A stretch of DNA of 64,000 bases, from NCBI GenBank assembly GCA_964544885.1, contig CAZJDX010000013.1, forward strand, positions 1 to 64,000. Direction: 5' to 3'. This document shows, piece by piece, positions 26,102 through 33,964 of the stretch. The notes below the pieces were generated by a model that worked only from the letters and a program-made list of their open reading frames with translations, was not told where the DNA came from and made no database searches. Position numbers and translations under genes: made by a program. This stretch comes from QQVM01 sp964544885. GTDB lineage: Bacteria > Bacteroidota > Bacteroidia > AKYH767-A > 2013-40CM-41-45. Position 1 is the stretch's first letter; each line of letters begins with the position of its first letter.

Positions 26102-27732
26102 CACTCAAACACGATCTTCCCGGTGTATTGCTTTACTCCATTGCTTAAGCGTGCAATGTATATACCTTTAGCTTCGGCTTCCAGGTTCAGCCGGATTTTT
26201 CCGTCGTGTATTCCAATAGGATATTCTTTGATTGTTCTTCCATTTCGACCCAGGATGCTAAGTACAAGATTTGACTCATACTGAAATTCTTCCGGTATGG
26301 TGATAGTACATTTTCCATTACTTGGATTGGCATAAATAAACAGTGAAGATTTTCGCAAGCCCTGAAACTCACCCACACCGGTAAACGCATCATGCCGGGC
26401 GATGAACATATCAGAAAGTCCATTGGAGATAATGGTGTTATTGCCAAGGCTCACACTATCAGCAAACGTACCCGAGACGATGACACTTCCCTGGTCACTT
26501 AATACGTTTGTCCCAATAGCGCTTTCAAAATGACGTACTCCAAGACAATCTCCCTGGCTGTTATACCGTGCCAGGAACATAGAATAATTAGCAGGAGTGA
26601 GTGTATGACTTCCGAAGGTTGCCGACTGACTGAAAAACCCGGTGATATACACATTACCATCAACATCGGCATCAATATCGTAGCTTTCTGCATTACCGCT
26701 TGCATGCAACTGACGAGCCCAGAGAAAATTTCCGGAAGGATCAAACTTGGCAAGGAAAACATCTTTTCCAGGATGGGTGAGTAAGGTGGTATCAAAATAA
26801 ATGGAATCTGTAAAATAGGCAGTGGTATAAATATTTCCAACAGCGTCTAAGGATAATCTGCTTTTGAATTCAAAATTTGGTCCACCAAACCTTTTGGCCC
26901 ATTGCACCGAACCGAGGCTATCAAAGGATGCAATAAATATGTCATTACTTCCTTGGCTTGTTAACGGGATCGTATCTAAAATCGTACTATTTATGAAGAC
27001 ACCGGAAGCAATGAATCCAAAGCTAGTGGCTGTGATTTGCCAATTTGAGGTTTGCAATATATCCGTAATTTTTTTTGCCCACAAAAAATCTCCATCGGAA
27101 TTTATTCTTGCAGCAAATATTCCGGAGGCGACGTTAAACGTATCTAGAACGATTCCGGAGGCAGAAGTCCCAATCATGTAATTATTACTGCTTTGATCAC
27201 TACTCATTGAAAATAAACTACCGCCACCAGGCAAGTTTATGGCTTTTTTAATCCACATGCAATCCCCTTGGTAATTAAGCTTGCTGATAAAAATATCTTC
27301 TGAATTGGGAGTTCCCGGAAGCAGAAATGTATCTATGGAAAAATCTCCGGCATAAAAACCATACAGTAAAAGTGAACTGTCTGATTTATTGCTATGAAGA
27401 TAACCCGTTTCAAGTAGATAGTTTGGACCAAAGGAATCGGTACCGGCTCTTTTTGCCCATTTGCCGCTGCCGCTTGGCCCATAGCTTGCCACAAAAATAT
27501 CCGTTTCCCCTTGCATGTACAAGGTATCTCCGGCGAATACTCCGAAATATGTTATACCGGGACCGTCACCGAAATAACCGGATGTATAAATGTTTCCATA
27601 TACATCGGTGCACAGACTAACAGTGGCTTCTGATTGATTGGACCCATCGGAAGCAGCCCATTGCCAGCTTTGGGCGAAAAGGTCTGCTGAAACCAGACTG
27701 ATGATAAACAGGAATGCGATTATCTTTTTCAT
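26101..27732 (-). CDS. Secreted beta-propeller (SBBP-type repeats) protein with T9SS type A sorting domain
   Basis: Starting at the ATG at 27732 (an upstream GTG at 27741 overlaps a relic stop), the product is 543 residues. A signal peptide (MKKIIAFLFIISLVSADLFA-Q) is followed by about eight repeats of the SBBP type across 25-450, each with a variant of G.F....DIF.A.....G...WAK..G and DVYGNIYTSG, predicting a beta-propeller. The C-terminal 80 residues (from SSLFIYANPSNGKCTI to KIVFE) are a T9SS type A sorting domain, so the protein should cross the outer membrane through the type IX system and be attached or released. Ligand unknown. Both gene ends carry duplicated sequence from a former tandem array. 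Confidence 0.9.
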   Translation of the reverse strand: MKKIIAFLFIISLVSADLFAQSWQWAASDGSNQSEATVSLCTDVYGNIYTSGYFGDGPGITYFGVFAGDTLYMQGETDIFVASYGPSGSGKWAKRAGTDSFGPNYLLETGYLHSNKSDSSLLLYGFYAGDFSIDTFLLPGTPNSEDIFISKLNYQGDCMWIKKAINLPGGGSLFSMSSDQSSNNYMIGTSASGIVLDTFNVASGIFAARINSDGDFLWAKKITDILQTSNWQITATSFGFIASGVFINSTILDTIPLTSQGSNDIFIASFDSLGSVQWAKRFGGPNFEFKSRLSLDAVGNIYTTAYFTDSIYFDTTLLTHPGKDVFLAKFDPSGNFLWARQLHASGNAESYDIDADVDGNVYITGFFSQSATFGSHTLTPANYSMFLARYNSQGDCLGVRHFESAIGTNVLSDQGSVIVSGTFADSVSLGNNTIISNGLSDMFIARHDAFTGVGEFQGLRKSSLFIYANPSNGKCTITIPEEFQYESNLVLSILGRNGRTIKEYPIGIHDGKIRLNLEAEAKGIYIARLSNGVKQYTGKIVFE

Positions 27733-27737
27733 CTTTA

Positions 27738-27773
27738 TCACTCAAACACTAACTTTCCATTGCATTGCTTTAC
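27738..27773 (-). pseudogene. Relic 3' end (T9SS tail) of a lost paralogue
   Basis: Just upstream of the 27732 start, the minus strand reads VKQCNGKLVFE then TGA. This matches the tail of the neighbouring intact gene (VKQYTGKIVFE then TGA). Further upstream the frame is lost by small deletions. It is the end of a deleted or decayed gene copy. Confidence 0.6.
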
Positions 27774-27822
27774 CCGCTAAGCGGAATGTTGCGGGTAAGC
27801 CGGTGTGCCAGCTCATTCCGCT
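27770..27822. repeat. Two interlocking perfect inverted repeats (pseudoknot order)
   Basis: TTACCCGC (27770-27777) pairs with GCGGGTAA (27791-27798), and AGCGGAATG (27780-27788) pairs with CATTCCGCT (27814-27822). The order A-B-A'-B' could fold as an H-type pseudoknot or as two mutually exclusive hairpins. Confidence 0.6.
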
Positions 27823-27861
27823 CTTGCTTACTGAACAATGGTATTACGAAGGTAAAAAAAA

Positions 27862-30219
27862 TCAGTTCTTAACAAACTTCGCCCGCCTTGCTCCAGCAAC
27901 TTCAATAAGGTACATTCCCGGAGTTATATCGCTCAATGAAATTTTCTCCTGTGTATGACTTGCCGTTATTTGCATCACCAGGTTAGCGGCAATACCGAAT
28001 ACTTTTATCTCGTCATTCAATTGTAAGCCATGCACGGTGAGGTGATCTCCGGCAGGGTTGGGAAAAATGAACAAGTCAGGTTGTTTCTCATATTCTGAAA
28101 TAGAAGTATTGATGTCAATCACTATATCATCTAGAAAGAGTAAGGAGGTTGTATTGGAAGCAAAAGCACGAAAGCCGACATAATAAGTTCCGGTTTGAGG
28201 AACGGTAAAAGCAGAAAAAATCTGATGATAAACAGTATCGGTTGCAACCGGTGCAGTGGAGATTAATGCTGCTCCAGCCAGCTCCGGTACGGTATTCAGA
28301 TAAACCTCAAGCGAATATGGATAAGTGGAATCATAAACCCTATTCCAATATGACAATACATAATTGGTTGAAGCATTTAGGTCAATGCAGGATCTCCACA
28401 ACACGTTATCCGGAGTTAGAGCAATTGCAGCCCAAAAGGTATAGTCCTTACTTCCGCTATGGGGCCATAAAGTATTGAAAATTCCCGTACGACCATCACC
28501 GTCCAGGTCATGACTATACCAGCCGGTGTTAATTTCATGATCTTCAAAACCCATTGACAGTGGTACAATAAGGTGATTGATTGAATTCACTTCAAATGAG
28601 GAACTGTCGTTAAATGCATGAATATCGCCTGCAACGCTGACATTAGCTGTAATTCGGTAATGTCCGATTGCACTTAAATCAGCTGGAGTTTGAAAAATAT
28701 AGTGAAGGGTATCCTGCGGCTGAACCGTATCTGTGATGAATTCTGTGACCCAGGAAACGCCATTGACAGAATAGCTGACTGAAAAATTATAAAAATTTGA
28801 TTCGCCGTTGTTAATGACCATAATGCTTACCTGTTCTGAGTCGCTCAAAATGCATATTTCCTCAATAGGTATCAGGTGAATACCTGCTTCTACCGGCGGA
28901 TGCTTATAAAGTTTTACCAGCCAAAAATCGTCCAATCCGTGATTTACGCTTACATCTCCGCTATTATGCCCGGATGAACCACACATAGCCCATTGATTGT
29001 GTCCGGCTTCGATCAAGCCACCATTCCAATCGGCGCCAAAGCCTCCATAGCAATGGGTCCATAATAACTGTCCTGAATGATCCAGCTTTGCCAGAAAGTG
29101 ATCATAGCCACCGTGATTATTAGTGACATCCCCGTCATTCGAAAATACAGTAGCACTTACCATATAGCTTGAGTCCTCCAAAATCAGGACGGAAACACCT
29201 TCATCCCAAAATCCGCCACCCAGGCATTTCTCCCACTGCAGGTTTCCCAACTTATCGGCCTTAACCACCCAGATATCAACAAAATCCGAATCATGATTGG
29301 CGCTAACCTGACCATCAATCGAGCTGGTTAATCCGATTAAAATAAATCCGCTATCTGGAGTTTGTTTCAAATCAATGCCTGCATCATCATCTGAACCTCC
29401 AAAACATTTCGCCCACAATAAATTGCCGGTGGAATCAATTCTGCCCAACACCAAATCTATCAATCCATGATGCCCGCCTCCACTGAAATGGAGATCAGGT
29501 GACCTTGTTGACCCAAGAAAGGCAAAGCCACCATCAAATGTTTGAACTATTGATTCGCCAACATCATCATTAGATCCTCCATAAGCCCGGCTCCATTGCA
29601 CGTTGCCTATTGAATCCAACTTCAAGACCCATAAATTATTTGACCCATAGTGAGGAACAAAGGCCATACCTAAATCGTGGTTGGTTGAAGAAGAGTATCC
29701 ACAAAATATGTATCCACCATCATAGGTTGGTATTATGTCATTTGCAGCTTCACCCTCCGTACCCCCATAACATTTTTGCCATAGCAAAGAACCGGCATCA
29801 TCTAACTTTACAAGCCACGCATCAGATGAACCTCTATTTCCTGTAACATCGCCATCGACAGAAATAGTCTCTCCACATACAATACTTCCCCCATTGCTTG
29901 TCTGGGCGATACCATGACAATAGTCAAATCCTGACCCTCCCAGGCAAACTTCCCATAACAGGTTTCCAAGACTATCCGTGCTAACGATCCAAAAATCCGA
30001 ACTAGCATGATACCCGCTAACTTGACCATCCGGTGAATAAGTGATACCTGACAGGGTATAACCAGCAAGTGAATTTTGAATAATTCCTGTAGCTGCATCC
30101 AGTTGCGAACCCCCATATGATTTTTGAAATTCAATGAAAGGTTGGCTGAGAGCTTTATTGCAACAGAAAACTAAAAGACAAACCAGTAAAACATATTTAT
30201 AAAGTAAATCCGCTTTCAT
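27862..30219 (-). CDS. Secreted repeat (propeller-like) protein with T9SS type A sorting domain
   Basis: This 785-residue protein begins with a signal peptide (YVLLVCLLVFCCNKALS-Q). Residues about 30-440 contain some seven repeats built on LLWEKCLGG..DD.A..I..T.DGGFI..G...S.DG.V..NHG..D.W.VK.D, which should form a propeller. A CARDB-like domain (about 440-560) and a MAM/choice-of-anchor-J-like domain (about 565-705, SLGFEDHEINTGWYSHD) follow. The end, from QPDLFIFPNPAGDHL to RRAKFVKN, is a T9SS type A sorting domain. Its start codon overlaps by 1 nt the stop of the interrupted CTD gene upstream, so the two are cotranscribed. Likely a surface or extracellular protein; ligand unknown. Confidence 0.9.
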   Translation of the reverse strand: MKADLLYKYVLLVCLLVFCCNKALSQPFIEFQKSYGGSQLDAATGIIQNSLAGYTLSGITYSPDGQVSGYHASSDFWIVSTDSLGNLLWEVCLGGSGFDYCHGIAQTSNGGSIVCGETISVDGDVTGNRGSSDAWLVKLDDAGSLLWQKCYGGTEGEAANDIIPTYDGGYIFCGYSSSTNHDLGMAFVPHYGSNNLWVLKLDSIGNVQWSRAYGGSNDDVGESIVQTFDGGFAFLGSTRSPDLHFSGGGHHGLIDLVLGRIDSTGNLLWAKCFGGSDDDAGIDLKQTPDSGFILIGLTSSIDGQVSANHDSDFVDIWVVKADKLGNLQWEKCLGGGFWDEGVSVLILEDSSYMVSATVFSNDGDVTNNHGGYDHFLAKLDHSGQLLWTHCYGGFGADWNGGLIEAGHNQWAMCGSSGHNSGDVSVNHGLDDFWLVKLYKHPPVEAGIHLIPIEEICILSDSEQVSIMVINNGESNFYNFSVSYSVNGVSWVTEFITDTVQPQDTLHYIFQTPADLSAIGHYRITANVSVAGDIHAFNDSSSFEVNSINHLIVPLSMGFEDHEINTGWYSHDLDGDGRTGIFNTLWPHSGSKDYTFWAAIALTPDNVLWRSCIDLNASTNYVLSYWNRVYDSTYPYSLEVYLNTVPELAGAALISTAPVATDTVYHQIFSAFTVPQTGTYYVGFRAFASNTTSLLFLDDIVIDINTSISEYEKQPDLFIFPNPAGDHLTVHGLQLNDEIKVFGIAANLVMQITASHTQEKISLSDITPGMYLIEVAGARRAKFVKN

Positions 30220-30584
30220 TAATTCCCGATTTTAACCATTCTTAATGCCTCTCCGGAATATTCGCTCATTAAATAATAAACTCCTGGTTTCAGATGCCCA
30301 ATGTCAATCAAAAAATCATGACTCAAAACTTTCCTAGTATGTACTGTTTCTCCTAATGCGTTATAAATATAAATATTTTCTCCAATGACAGCATTTGAAA
30401 TTTGGATTAGATCCTTTGCAGGAACAGGAGAGGCGCTGTTATAATATGCCGGCATGATGGGATTACCCGGGTATCCGGTTTGACCGATATAATCAGCCGA
30501 CCTGTATGCATTGATAATATCCTGAGCCAAAACTTAGTGAGAACACACAAATATAAAAAAAGTAGAAATCGCTATTTTAATCAT
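30219..30584 (-). pseudogene. Short T9SS-tail secreted protein interrupted by a stop in its signal peptide
   Basis: From the ATG at 30584 the frame reads MIKIAISTFFIFVCSH, then TAA (30534-30536), then continues in the same frame as VLAQDIINAYRSADYIG and ends in a T9SS-type tail (IYIYNALGETVHTRK, LKPGVYYL). The signal peptide would end VLA-Q, so the stop lies inside an otherwise intact signal sequence. The remaining mature part is only about 100 residues, mostly the sorting domain, so an internal domain may also have been lost. The only downstream restart is TTG at 30530, which would remove the signal peptide. The ATG sits 8 bp after the stop of the propeller gene upstream. A sequencing error in an assembled genome is the main alternative. 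Confidence 0.7.
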
Positions 30585-30592
30585 GTTGCTGG

Positions 30593-31900
30593 TTATAAGA
30601 TTAATAATTTACCACTTACTATTTGTTGACTTTCAGCGCCAAGCTGATATATATACATTCCCGGAGGAATATTTTCCAAATAAATTTGATAACTTTTAAG
30701 CTTTTCAAATTTTTTGATCAGTCTACCTTGTAAATCAAATAACTTGAACTCATCCATTGAAACCAGATACCTGTCAGGAACCGAAATCACTTGAGTACAA
30801 CTAGAAGAATGGATGAAAAGCTTATTATCCCTTTCAATATCATAGGCCAAATCTGTATTTAATACCCACCTAGCTATCCCGCCTGTGTTAGAAACCTGGT
30901 TTCCTGCATAGGCAAAGTATCCTCCGGCTATCAATTCATTCTTATATACAGCAAGTGAACTTCCTGCCCATGATAATCCATGTTCAAGTGAATCCAGAAC
31001 ATTTCCGTCATATTTTGCAACATGACGCGGTTGTTTAAAATCTCCTGTAATATAGAGCTGATTGTTAAACTCAATCATATCGCTGATTCCGGGACTTAAT
31101 GATCCTTGCACACCAGGATAAGTTAGAGCCTGCCAAGCTGATCCATCCCAGCGCGAGATGTATCTGAGAACAGTATGATAAAAATCACCGCAAGCATACA
31201 ATTCCCCGTTGTAAATATAAAAGTTCCGGACAAAGCTGTTAAAGCCCGCGCCCATCCGACTCCAGTTTGTTCCATCCCATTTTACTATTCTGCCAAGCGA
31301 AAGTAAACTGTCCGTTTGATTAAAGTCGCCCCCTATGACTAATTCATTTCCGAATGATATCATTGAATAGACAGCACCGTACAACCCGGAATTCAAATTC
31401 TGCCAGGAAGACCCGTCCCATCGAGCAATATTCCTAATGAATTGACTTCCCGAACTGTCAAAATTCCCTCCGGCATAAATTTCGCCATTGTAAGCATAAA
31501 TTTTATGAACGGTGGCGTTAAACCCATTTCCTAAGGGATCCCAACTTGAGTGATTCCATTTCGCAATATTCCTTGCCGCTCTTCCCCCTATGGAGTCAAA
31601 TCTTCCACCAACATAAATTTCGTTGTTAAAAGAAAAGATAGTATTGACATTACCACCTGTGTTTGTCCCGCCATCCAGCGAATACCAATTCATTCCGTCC
31701 CATTTAGCTATGCTATTAGTCGGTATACCGCCTGCATTTGTAAACCAGCCACCCACATAAAGTTCATCCCGAACCGTGTCCACTTCCAAAGCATACACAA
31801 CAGAGTTTACTCCTGTTCCCAGCGATTGCCAGGATTGGGAATTTCCTATCTGACTCGACAGGGTGAGGAAGAAAATTAAAAATACTTTGGCTATTTTCAT
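30593..31900 (-). CDS. Secreted kelch-like/propeller protein with T9SS type A sorting domain
   Basis: The 435-residue protein has a signal peptide (MKIAKVFLIFFLTLSSQIGNS-Q) and about seven repeats over residues 22-355 with the pattern N.VY.....EIYVGG.F...GG....NIAKWDGS.W..L..G. This is the WD/kelch-like type common in Bacteroidota surface proteins. A T9SS type A tail (from KLFIHSSSC to SGKLLIL) closes the protein. It is the first gene of a tightly packed minus-strand group: 8 bp to the interrupted CTD gene, then a 1-nt overlap with the 785-residue gene. It should be exported across the outer membrane; no enzymatic motif is visible. Confidence 0.9.
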   Translation of the reverse strand: MKIAKVFLIFFLTLSSQIGNSQSWQSLGTGVNSVVYALEVDTVRDELYVGGWFTNAGGIPTNSIAKWDGMNWYSLDGGTNTGGNVNTIFSFNNEIYVGGRFDSIGGRAARNIAKWNHSSWDPLGNGFNATVHKIYAYNGEIYAGGNFDSSGSQFIRNIARWDGSSWQNLNSGLYGAVYSMISFGNELVIGGDFNQTDSLLSLGRIVKWDGTNWSRMGAGFNSFVRNFYIYNGELYACGDFYHTVLRYISRWDGSAWQALTYPGVQGSLSPGISDMIEFNNQLYITGDFKQPRHVAKYDGNVLDSLEHGLSWAGSSLAVYKNELIAGGYFAYAGNQVSNTGGIARWVLNTDLAYDIERDNKLFIHSSSCTQVISVPDRYLVSMDEFKLFDLQGRLIKKFEKLKSYQIYLENIPPGMYIYQLGAESQQIVSGKLLIL

Positions 31901-31974
31901 CAGGACATTTCAGGATCAATTATATCGCTATCAAGATGGCATGCTCATTGCTTCATTATGGTTGAATCATGCTC

Positions 31975-32532
31975 TCATTTCAACTCATCAATTCTCTTGT
32001 CCATTCGAGTTATATAAATGAAAAGCTCTTCGATTTTTTGCAGTAACTTAATTTGCATTTCAAGCAAGTCAACACCATCCTTCTTACCTTCTTCCTCAGT
32101 AGGTATTCCCGGAAGGTGTTTGTTGTCTTTAATAAATTTAGCCAATTCGGTAATACTAAGCAATGGGTAATTTTCATCAAAAACATAATCTGCCCAGCCA
32201 TTCGTTGATAGGTCCACCTTGATGCTTTCTGTCCTGATACCCCCTTTCACATACAGCTTATAATCCGCCCCATCCCATGTACTGGTACTGAATGCTCCAA
32301 TACCAATTTTGCCGTCATTCTTAATTCGAATTCCATCTGTCCAAGTGATATCGGTTTCAGCCTGATCAGAACCTGCCGTTTGAAAAAAAATGTCCCCATC
32401 GGCTGTGAATTTTATCCTGGCTGCATTTCCTTCAGCAAGCCTTTTGCTGGAACTACCCGCATCATTGATATAGCAATTATTTCCCATCACGTTATCAGTA
32501 TTGCTGGCTTGAAAGGTAAAGCGGTGTGCCAT
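31975..32532 (-). CDS. Tail-fibre-like C-terminal domain protein, probably truncated at the N-terminus
   Basis: The 185 residues resemble the C-terminal part of a family common in Bacteroidota, with KLYVKGGIRTESIKVDL, then NGWADYVFDENYPLL, KHLPGIPTEEE and a final coiled coil (LLEMQIKLLQKIEELFIYI). The pattern recalls phage tail-fibre or intramolecular-chaperone ends. Full-length relatives carry a signal peptide and a long beta-rich N-terminus; here the ATG opens in the middle of the fold and has no signal peptide. Immediately upstream, in another frame, lies an SprB-type coding fragment, so the gene appears to be the 3' half of a deletion chimera. It may not be expressed or exported. Confidence 0.7.
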   Translation of the reverse strand: MAHRFTFQASNTDNVMGNNCYINDAGSSSKRLAEGNAARIKFTADGDIFFQTAGSDQAETDITWTDGIRIKNDGKIGIGAFSTSTWDGADYKLYVKGGIRTESIKVDLSTNGWADYVFDENYPLLSITELAKFIKDNKHLPGIPTEEEGKKDGVDLLEMQIKLLQKIEELFIYITRMDKRIDELK

Positions 32533-32690
32533 CCACCACTACGATATTGATCCAGCCGTCGGAAGCTCCGTGACAACTTACATTATAGCCATTATAGGTA
32601 CTGACGTTCCAGGTGATTTCCTGGGATGAGGAAGAAAAGGGTGAGAAGAAAAGACAGAGAGCAAAAAGAAGAAAGGAGAAGCAGCACGGA

Positions 32691-32732
32691 TGCGGGTTTG
32701 AGTTTGAGTGCGAGTGCGAGTGCGAGTGCGGG
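32691..32732. repeat. Hexanucleotide tandem repeat (TGCGAG-like, 7 units)
   Basis: Seven 6-bp units of the form T(G/T)(C/T)G(A/G)G occupy 42 bp, three of them exactly TGCGAG in a row. In the SprB-type frame on the minus strand they encode alternating His-Ser and Asn-Ser. Changes in unit number keep the frame. Confidence 0.8.
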
Positions 32733-32781
32733 CGTTTCAGCAGAGTCGAAAAAATCTTCAGCAGCCTCTTAAAAAATCGCC

Positions 32782-32807
32782 TGTGTGTGTGTGTGTGTGT
32801 GTGTGTG
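32782..32807. repeat. Dinucleotide microsatellite (TG)13
   Basis: Thirteen uninterrupted TG units. On the minus strand they lie as (CA)13 one base after an ATG (32811-32809), which makes them a candidate slipped-strand switch for the SprB-type frame. Confidence 0.9.
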
Positions 32808-33007
32808 ACATAGTATACGTATAGAGTTATATATATAATTTAAAACTAAATCGAAGAATACACTAAATTTATAAATAACTATAAGTTAAATTCCCGGTAA
32901 GAGTAAAGGAAATTTAACAGAAACAAAAAAACTTTAACACAAATTTTTCAAAATACAGAAAAAGTGAAAATTTTAAACCTTTTATTATTCAGAAGAGAGT
33001 CTTTGCG

Positions 33008-33420
33008 TTAACCGCCAAGGACGCTAAGAAGGCGCGGAGAACGCGAAGCGTATCTAAACAAATAAAAACCGATTCAAAAGCTCTTTGCGTGCTTTGCGAT
33101 AAACTTTGCGCTCTTTGCGGTGAAAAAAATTAACCGCTAAGGACGCTAAAAAGGCGCAGAGAACGCGAAGCGCATTTAAACAAATGAAAACCGATTCAAA
33201 AGCTCTTTGCGTGCTTTGCGAAAAATTTTGCGCTCTTTGCGGTTAAAAAAATTAACCGCTAAGCACGCTAAGAATACGCGGAGAACGCGAAGCGCATTTA
33301 ACTCATAGTATAGTTAATGCAAAACCTCTTTGCGCCCTTTGCGAAAATCTTTGCACTCTTTGCAGTTAAAAATTGTAACCGCTAAGGACGATATGAATGC
33401 ACTGAGAACGCGGTGGGTTT
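33008..33420. repeat. 122-bp tandem repeat, three full and one partial copy, each an imperfect hairpin
   Basis: Units start at 33008, 33130, 33252 and about 33374. Each has a left arm (TAACCGCTAAGGACGCTAAG), a GCGAAGCGCATTTAA stretch, an AT-rich centre (ACCGATTCAAAAG) and a right arm rich in CTCTTTGCG that is roughly complementary to the left arm. Similar CTTTGCG/ACCGC elements are, from memory, widespread non-coding repeats in environmental bacteria. The fourth copy is truncated and diverged. No coding potential is seen. The region 32816-33007 is AT-rich and otherwise featureless. Confidence 0.85.
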
Positions 33421-33502
33421 AAAGTCGTTTGAACACCCATGCTCATTATAATTTCTTAATATATGATCTGGGTTAAACAGGAAGCACAGGCTATATCACA
33501 AT

Positions 33503-33533
33503 TAAAAAAACCGGATGCCCGAACATCCGGTTT
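33503..33533 (-). terminator. Rho-independent terminator of trxA
   Basis: On the minus strand AAACCGGATG pairs with CATCCGGTTT around a 6-nt loop and is followed by a run of T residues. It lies 22 bp after the thioredoxin stop codon. Confidence 0.85.
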
Positions 33534-33554
33534 ACAGGGTCTGCTGAAATACTC

Positions 33555-33875
33555 TCAGGAAAGTTGTGCGTTCAGTTTATTGGCCAGTATGGATTTGGGA
33601 ACTGCACCAACCTGCTTGTCCACAACCTGACCATTCTTAAAGATGAGCAGGGTGGGTATATTCCGAATACCAAAATTCATGGAGATGTTCGGATTGTTAT
33701 CCACATTCACTTTACCTATCACAGCTTTCCCGTCATAATCCTTGGATAACTCTTCGACGATAGGTCCAACCATGCGGCAAGGTCCGCACCACTCCGCCCA
33801 AAAATCAACTAATACAGGTTTGTCGGATTTAAGTACCATTTCTTCGAAATTCGCGTCTGTTAATTCAATTGCCAT
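33555..33875 (-). CDS. trxA: Thioredoxin
   Basis: Starting at the ATG at 33875 gives a 106-residue protein of standard thioredoxin length; the longer frame upstream adds 26 unlikely residues. The active site is W29-C-G-P-C33 within VDFWAEWCGPCRM, and the cis-proline motif NIPTLLIF is present. It is a cytosolic protein-disulphide reductase that receives electrons from thioredoxin reductase. It lies downstream of dnaE on the same strand with a gap of 89 bp, an arrangement I recall from other Bacteroidota, and ends in a clear terminator. Confidence 0.96.
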   Translation of the reverse strand: MAIELTDANFEEMVLKSDKPVLVDFWAEWCGPCRMVGPIVEELSKDYDGKAVIGKVNVDNNPNISMNFGIRNIPTLLIFKNGQVVDKQVGAVPKSILANKLNAQLS

Positions 33876-33964
33876 TTTTATATGATTTATTGGTTTATAT
33901 TTTATTCTTCGATTGCAATAGCAAAAAACGACCCAAGGCCCAGGGACTGTCAATTTTTCAGACC

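Larger units (their letters stand above)
32495..32811 (-). pseudogene. Broken 5' end of an SprB-repeat secreted protein
   Basis: On the minus strand one frame reads KIFSTLLKR, a His-Ser-rich stretch, a hydrophobic signal-like segment (CCFSFLLFALCLFFSPFS), then QEITWNVSTYNGYNV and SCHGASDGWINIVVVDGTPLY, which is an SprB repeat cut before its end. The frame closes at TGA (32495-32497), out of frame with the downstream tail-fibre-like gene. No ATG is in frame: the ATG at 32811 is separated from it by a (CA)13 tract that puts it in the wrong phase, and a CTG at 32761 stands where a start might have been. Confidence 0.6.

Noticed and set aside
31975..32532. Prophage remnant, because of the tail-fibre-like domain
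   Set aside because: No other phage gene is nearby, and this domain type is common in non-phage Bacteroidota surface proteins.
33008..33420. Regular repeats that might be a CRISPR array
   Set aside because: The units are contiguous 122-bp tandem copies with no unique spacers, and each unit is self-complementary.
33876..33953. Longer N-terminus for thioredoxin
   Set aside because: The additional 26 residues have no family counterpart, and the ATG at 33875 gives the canonical length.
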